DNA from: an uncultured Bacteroidales bacterium | Lineage (GTDB): Bacteria; Bacteroidota; Bacteroidia; Bacteroidales; Bacteroidaceae | Assembly: GCA_902783615.1 (NCBI GenBank) | Contig: CACZRQ010000267.1 | Coordinates: 1-9,302, forward strand | Reading direction: 5' to 3' | DNA: 9,302 bases | Shown: positions 6,267-9,302 of the stretch, piece after piece | Position numbering within the stretch: position 1 is the stretch's first letter | How the letters are laid out: each line of letters begins with the position of its first letter | Program-made: the position numbers and the translations under genes | The notes under the pieces: generated by a model | Database searches by the model: none | What the model was told of the DNA's origin: nothing | Seen by the model: the letters and a program-made list of their open reading frames with translations, nothing else

Positions 6267-6930
6267 CGCCTTCCGAAGCACCCTTCCTGATTACATGGAT
6301 ATCGCGGTAAGAGTGTGTCTCTACTGGCTTAGGGTCAATCAGGTAAATCTCTGCATCCATAGGAGCATAATGCAAGAGTCCAGCTGCAGGATAGACATTC
6401 AGACTTGTGCCGATAATCACCAAGATATCGGCTTTCTGTACATAATTGATAGCCGTCTCGATCTCTGGCACCGATTCGCCAAACCAAACGATGAAGGGCC
6501 TGAGCTGAGAGCCATCTCCTGCCTTGTCGCCAATATGAATCTCCTCGCCAGCCTTCAACTCCCGAATGTAGCGCGGGTCGTTTGGATTACGCTCTGAGCA
6601 AGCCTTTGTCAACTCGCCATGCAGATGCACCACATGCTTGCTGCCAGCTCGCTCGTGCAGGTTGTCCACATTCTGCGTCACTACCGTCACATTGAAATCC
6701 TTCTCCAGATCAGCCACCCCATAATGTCCTGCATTGGGTTTCACCCCCTGTAGCTCATTGCGACGCTGATTGTAGAAATCGAGCACCAACTTGCGGTTGC
6801 GCCAATACCCTTCGATGGAAGCCACGTCCTCAACCTTGAACTGCTCCCACAATCCACCAGAATCCCTGAATGTGCTGATGCCGCTCTCTGCGCTCATGCC
6901 AGCACCTGTTAGAAACACTAAATTTTTCAT
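6214..6930 (-). CDS. cobB: Sir2-family NAD-dependent protein deacylase, zinc-cysteine-free
   Basis: This cytoplasmic sirtuin of 238 residues removes acyl groups from lysines using NAD. The NAD-binding GAGMSAESGISTFRD lies at 9-23, QNVDNLHERAG at 86-96, the catalytic histidine is H104 in HLHGEL, and GTSLNVYPAA is at 174-183. Y53 and R56 in FYNQRR match the Tyr-x-x-Arg pair of class III sirtuins (CobB, SIRT5), which bind succinyl or malonyl groups. The zinc tetracysteine motif is missing: C111 is the only cysteine in the protein. The ATG at 6930 is preceded by a good promoter on the minus strand. The gene is divergent from the FKBP pair and convergent with the glycosyltransferase operon, whose last gene it overlaps by 53 bases. 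The activity class is inferred from motifs. Confidence 0.93.
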   Translation of the reverse strand: MKNLVFLTGAGMSAESGISTFRDSGGLWEQFKVEDVASIEGYWRNRKLVLDFYNQRRNELQGVKPNAGHYGVADLEKDFNVTVVTQNVDNLHERAGSKHVVHLHGELTKACSERNPNDPRYIRELKAGEEIHIGDKAGDGSQLRPFIVWFGESVPEIETAINYVQKADILVIIGTSLNVYPAAGLLHYAPMDAEIYLIDPKPVETHSYRDIHVIRKGASEGVKELQEILRGAPQTKDA

Positions 6931-6950
6931 ATCTGTGCGTTTTTGTCATT

Positions 6951-6981
6951 CAAAAGTACAAAAAACATTCAACAAAAGCAA
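6951..6981 (-). promoter_or_regulatory. Promoter of the sirtuin gene
   Basis: On the minus strand, TTG at 6981-6979, a 20-base spacer and TACTTTTG at 6958-6951 fit the Bacteroidetes -33/-7 pattern. Transcription would start near 6944, about 14 bases upstream of the ATG. Confidence 0.7.
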
Positions 6982-7031
6982 TGATTAACGAATTTAAATG
7001 CAGAAAATCGTCGAGTTTCAATAAAAAGCTG

Positions 7032-7039
7032 TAACTTTG
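7032..7039 (+). promoter_or_regulatory. -7 element for the FKBP operon
   Basis: TAACTTTG matches TAnnTTTG and lies 12 bases before the first FKBP start. No clear TTG sits about 20 bases upstream (the region reads TCGTCG), so the -33 box is weak or absent. The leader would be very short; if transcription starts too close to the ATG at 7052, the in-frame ATG at 7061 could be the true start. Confidence 0.5.
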
Positions 7040-7051
7040 CACGCTTTTTAA

Positions 7052-7657
7052 ATGAATAATATGGATCAGAAACAAGTAAGTTATGCGTTGGGACTGGGCA
7101 TTGGCCAGAACCTGCTTGGCATGGGTGCCAAGGATATAGATATCGATGAGTTTGCTCACGGAGTGAAGGATGTGCTGGAAGGCAACAAGCTGGAGTTGGA
7201 CCATAAGACGGCTCAGATCATCGTCAGCCAGTATATCGACGAGCTGGACAAGAAGATGACAGCTGCCCGTCAGGAAGCCAACAAGCAGTTCTTGGAGGAG
7301 AACAAGAAACGCCAGGGTGTGGTGGAACTGCCCAGTGGATTGCAGTATTATGTGGTGAATCCAGGCAATGTGGATGGCAAGCGTGCCACTGAGACAAGTC
7401 GCGTGCAGTGCCACTACGAGGGTCGTTTGCTGGATGGTAATGTGTTCGACAGCTCATACCAGCGTGGCGAGCCTGCTACGTTTGGCGTGAATCAGGTGAT
7501 TGCAGGCTGGACAGAGGCTCTGCAGCTCATGCCAGAGGGTGCGAAGTGGACACTCTTCATCCCATCAGACATGGCTTACGGCGCACAGGGAGCAGGTCAG
7601 GTGATTCCTCCCCACAGCGCATTGATCTTCGATGTGGAATTACTGAAAATTTTATAA
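7052..7657 (+). CDS. FKBP-type peptidyl-prolyl isomerase, no signal peptide
   Basis: This prolyl cis-trans isomerase of 201 residues resembles the FklB/FkpA type. The N-terminal part (about 6-90, VSYALGLGIGQNL) is the helical FKBP_N dimerisation domain. The FKBP fold follows (about 110-201). The substrate-pocket residues are present: Y122, F132, D133, F144, V149, I150, W153, Y176 and F193, so it should be active. No signal peptide or lipobox is visible, so it is predicted cytoplasmic. ATG 7061 is a possible alternative start. The gene is followed after 22 bases by a second FKBP gene with a very similar C-terminal domain, indicating a tandem duplication with different cellular locations. Confidence 0.93.
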   Translation: MNNMDQKQVSYALGLGIGQNLLGMGAKDIDIDEFAHGVKDVLEGNKLELDHKTAQIIVSQYIDELDKKMTAARQEANKQFLEENKKRQGVVELPSGLQYYVVNPGNVDGKRATETSRVQCHYEGRLLDGNVFDSSYQRGEPATFGVNQVIAGWTEALQLMPEGAKWTLFIPSDMAYGAQGAGQVIPPHSALIFDVELLKIL

Positions 7658-7679
7658 AACAATTAAATACTAAAGCAAA

Positions 7680-8546
7680 ATGAAAAAATTATCAATCATG
7701 GTGGTGATGGCAGTCATAACTTTCATGTCATCATGCACAGCACAGGGACAATCTGGAAACTTCAAATCTGACATCGACACCTTATCTTATGCTTCTGGCT
7801 TCGCTCGCGTTGAGGGTTTGGCAAACTATCTGCTCTCTCAGGGTGTTGACAGCACAATGATGGTGGATTTCATGAAAGGCTTCAATGAAGGTGTAGAGAA
7901 AGTGGATGACAAGGACTTCAATGCTCGTCGCGTGGGTTATAACGTAGCTAAGATGTTCATTGACTTTCTGCCTAATCTGAACCAGAATATTTTCGGCAAC
8001 GACTCTACGATGGAGCTCAACCGCACTTTATTCGTGAAAGGTCTGGTGGATGCAATCGCCAAAAAGACTGACATCATGGATCAGGTGAAGGCAGAGGCTT
8101 ATTCTAACCAGAAGGCGAATGAGATTCACGAACGTGTATTAGAGAAGAATTATGGCGACAACCGCATTGCAGGTGAGCAGTTCTTGGCTGAGAACAAGAC
8201 CAAGGAGGGCGTTCAGACTACCGCCAGCGGTTTGCAGTATAAGGTGATCACTGAGGGCAAGGGTGAGAAGCCCACTGCCAACAGTCAGGTGAAGGTGCAC
8301 TATCGCGGTACCCTGATCGATGGCACTGAGTTCGACAGCTCATACGCCCGCAACGAACCAGCCACTTTCCGTGCCAGCCAGGTAATCGCAGGTTGGACAG
8401 AGGCTCTTCAGCTGATGCCTGTAGGTTCAAAGTGGATGCTCTACATCCCACAGGAGCTGGGTTACGGCTCTCGCGGTGCTGGCGACGACATCAAGCCTTT
8501 CTCTGCTTTGATTTTCGAGGTTGAGCTGCTTGACATTGTTCAATAA
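7680..8546 (+). CDS. FKBP-type peptidyl-prolyl isomerase, predicted lipoprotein
   Basis: The 288-residue protein starts with MKKLSIMVVMAVITFMSSC, a lipoprotein signal with a somewhat loose lipobox (MSSC). C19 would be lipidated, placing the enzyme in the periplasm or outer membrane as a folding factor for exported proteins. The FKBP_N dimerisation region is about 31-165 and the FKBP domain about 195-288. Pocket residues Y208, F218, D219, F230, V235, I236, W239, Y262 and F279 are all present. The block QVIAGWTEALQLMP is identical in the upstream FKBP. The gene lies 22 bases downstream of that paralogue and ends in a hairpin terminator, so the two form one operon. Confidence 0.93.
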   Translation: MKKLSIMVVMAVITFMSSCTAQGQSGNFKSDIDTLSYASGFARVEGLANYLLSQGVDSTMMVDFMKGFNEGVEKVDDKDFNARRVGYNVAKMFIDFLPNLNQNIFGNDSTMELNRTLFVKGLVDAIAKKTDIMDQVKAEAYSNQKANEIHERVLEKNYGDNRIAGEQFLAENKTKEGVQTTASGLQYKVITEGKGEKPTANSQVKVHYRGTLIDGTEFDSSYARNEPATFRASQVIAGWTEALQLMPVGSKWMLYIPQELGYGSRGAGDDIKPFSALIFEVELLDIVQ

Positions 8547-8561
8547 ACTGCCAAATACCAT

Positions 8562-8600
8562 AAAAAAAGGCCACTCTTGTGCATTAAGGGTGGCTTTTTT
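8562..8600 (+). terminator. Intrinsic terminator after the FKBP operon
   Basis: An A-rich 5' arm with GGCCACTCTT, a loop GTGCATT and AAGGGTGGC followed by six T form a hairpin with one G-T wobble and one bulged base. It begins 16 bases after the FKBP stop. A run of A before the stem pairs with the T tract, so it could also work in the minus direction. Confidence 0.87.
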
Positions 8601-8633
8601 ACTTTTTTTTCTGCAAATTTTTAGTCAAAATGA

Positions 8634-8663
8634 TTGGAACGAATAAAAAAAAGCCTATATTTG
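8634..8663 (+). promoter_or_regulatory. Promoter of the Lrp/AsnC gene
   Basis: TTG at 8634-8636, a 19-base spacer and TATATTTG at 8656-8663 match the local promoter pattern. The start site would be near 8670, giving a leader of about 30 bases. A second, weaker -7-like TAACTTTT lies at 8687-8694. Confidence 0.65.
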
Positions 8664-8700
8664 CTCACAAAATGTTACATCATTCTAACTTTTTACAGAT

Positions 8701-9159
8701 ATGGATAAGATTGACAGACTTGACAAGCAGATACTGACCATCATCTCGAAGAATGCTCGCATTCCTTTCAAAGATGTGGCAGCACAGTGTGGCGTTTCCC
8801 GCGCCGCTATTCACCAGCGTGTGCAACACATGATTGACCTGGGCATCATTGTTGGCTCTGGCTACGAGGTTAATCCCAAGTCGTTGGGTTTCATGACGTG
8901 CACTTATGTGGGTATTAGCCTTGAAAAGGGCTCCATGTATAAATCGGTGGTAACAGAACTCAACAAGATTCCTGAGGTAGTGGAGTGCCACTTCACCACT
9001 GGTCCTTACACCATGCTTACCAAAGTGTATGCCCGCAACAACGAGCATCTCATGGATTTGCTGAACAACAAGCTACAGCAGATTCCTGGTGTGAATGCCA
9101 CCGAGACCTTGATTTCGCTGGATCAGAGCATCAAGAAAGAGGTGCCTATCGAGATTTAA
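8701..9159 (+). CDS. Lrp/AsnC-family transcriptional regulator
   Basis: This DNA-binding regulator of 152 residues has the usual family length. The N-terminal winged helix-turn-helix starts DKIDRLDKQILTIISKNAR, with the recognition region CGVSRAAIHQRVQHM at about 30-44. The C-terminal RAM ligand-binding domain is about 66-145 and contains TGPYTML (100-106), in place of the common GxYD turn. Proteins of this family form dimers to octamers and respond to amino acids or related small molecules; the ligand here is unknown. The gene stands alone between the FKBP terminator and a tRNA gene, with its own promoter. Autoregulation is common in the family, but no operator was identified. Confidence 0.92.
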   Translation: MDKIDRLDKQILTIISKNARIPFKDVAAQCGVSRAAIHQRVQHMIDLGIIVGSGYEVNPKSLGFMTCTYVGISLEKGSMYKSVVTELNKIPEVVECHFTTGPYTMLTKVYARNNEHLMDLLNNKLQQIPGVNATETLISLDQSIKKEVPIEI

Positions 9160-9192
9160 CAAGGCTCTCATAAAAGTTTTGAGGCGAAACGC

Positions 9193-9223
9193 TTGCATAT
9201 TTCTCAGGAAAAGACTAATTTTG
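9193..9223 (+). promoter_or_regulatory. Promoter of the tRNA gene
   Basis: TTG at 9193-9195, a 20-base spacer and TAATTTTG at 9216-9223 fit the Bacteroidetes pattern exactly. The start site would be near 9230, about 23 bases before the mature tRNA 5' end. Confidence 0.68.
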
Positions 9224-9252
9224 CACAGCTTTTCCAGTTAAAGGCAAAAGTA

Positions 9253-9302
9253 GGACTTGTAGCTCAGTTGGTTAGAGCAACAGACTCATAATCTGGAGGT
9301 CC
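9253..9302 (+). tRNA. tRNA-Met (anticodon CAT), 3' end cut by window edge
   Basis: The 5' acceptor arm GGACTTG (9253-9259) is followed by T8/A9, the D arm GCTC-AGTTGGTTA-GAGC (9262-9278) and the anticodon loop CTCATAA (9285-9291) with anticodon CAT at 9287-9289. Most of the anticodon stem pairs, with an A-G mismatch at its outer end. The T arm and 3' acceptor strand are beyond the window. The 5' end does not look like an initiator tRNA, so elongator Met is most likely; an Ile tRNA with modified C34 is not excluded. Confidence 0.87.

Noticed and set aside
9165..9183. CTCATAAAAGTTTTGAG as a terminator after the Lrp/AsnC gene
   Set aside because: The stem is short, AT-rich and contains a bulge, the loop is too small, and no T tract follows the stem.

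Overview
The window looks like a chromosomal segment of a Bacteroidales bacterium, most likely Prevotella-like. Four promoters carry the Bacteroidetes primary-sigma pattern (TTG, 19-20 bases, TAnnTTTG), two more match it imperfectly, and the genes lack Shine-Dalgarno leaders. Most proteins resemble Bacteroidales families in my memory; no database search was possible.

Left part (1-4170): a TolC-type outer-membrane efflux protein, cut by the left edge, is read leftwards. Opposite it, a sigma-54 response regulator and an NtrB-like membrane sensor kinase are read rightwards with an 11-base overlap. The 218-base gap between them holds an apparently complete regulatory circuit. A consensus -24/-12 sigma-54 promoter points at the efflux gene, two palindromic operator copies 22 bases apart lie about 90-110 bases upstream of its predicted start site, and a housekeeping-type promoter drives the regulator. 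The simplest reading is that the kinase phosphorylates the regulator, which binds the operators and switches on efflux from the sigma-54 promoter.

Middle part (4171-6266): a two-gene glycosyltransferase operon, a GT4 enzyme followed by a WcaE-like GT2 enzyme, with its own promoter. It probably contributes to a surface or exported glycan. Its 3' end overlaps the convergent sirtuin gene by 53 bases. The sirtuin has the class III Tyr/Arg pair but lacks the structural zinc cysteines.

Right part (6931-9302): divergent from the sirtuin are two FKBP prolyl isomerases in tandem, the first without a signal peptide and the second a predicted lipoprotein, followed by a hairpin terminator. Next come an Lrp/AsnC regulator and the 5' part of a tRNA with anticodon CAT, each with its own promoter.

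The most unusual signal is a heptamer tandem repeat (TCAATTG/TCAATCG) inside two unrelated genes: the signal-peptide region of the efflux protein and the middle of the GT2 enzyme. Both arrays are in the one orientation without stop codons and encode the same peptide cycle (SIVNCQS). Because 7 is not a multiple of 3, gain or loss of one unit would shift the frame into a nearby stop in either gene, so the arrays could act as on/off switches for two cell-surface functions.
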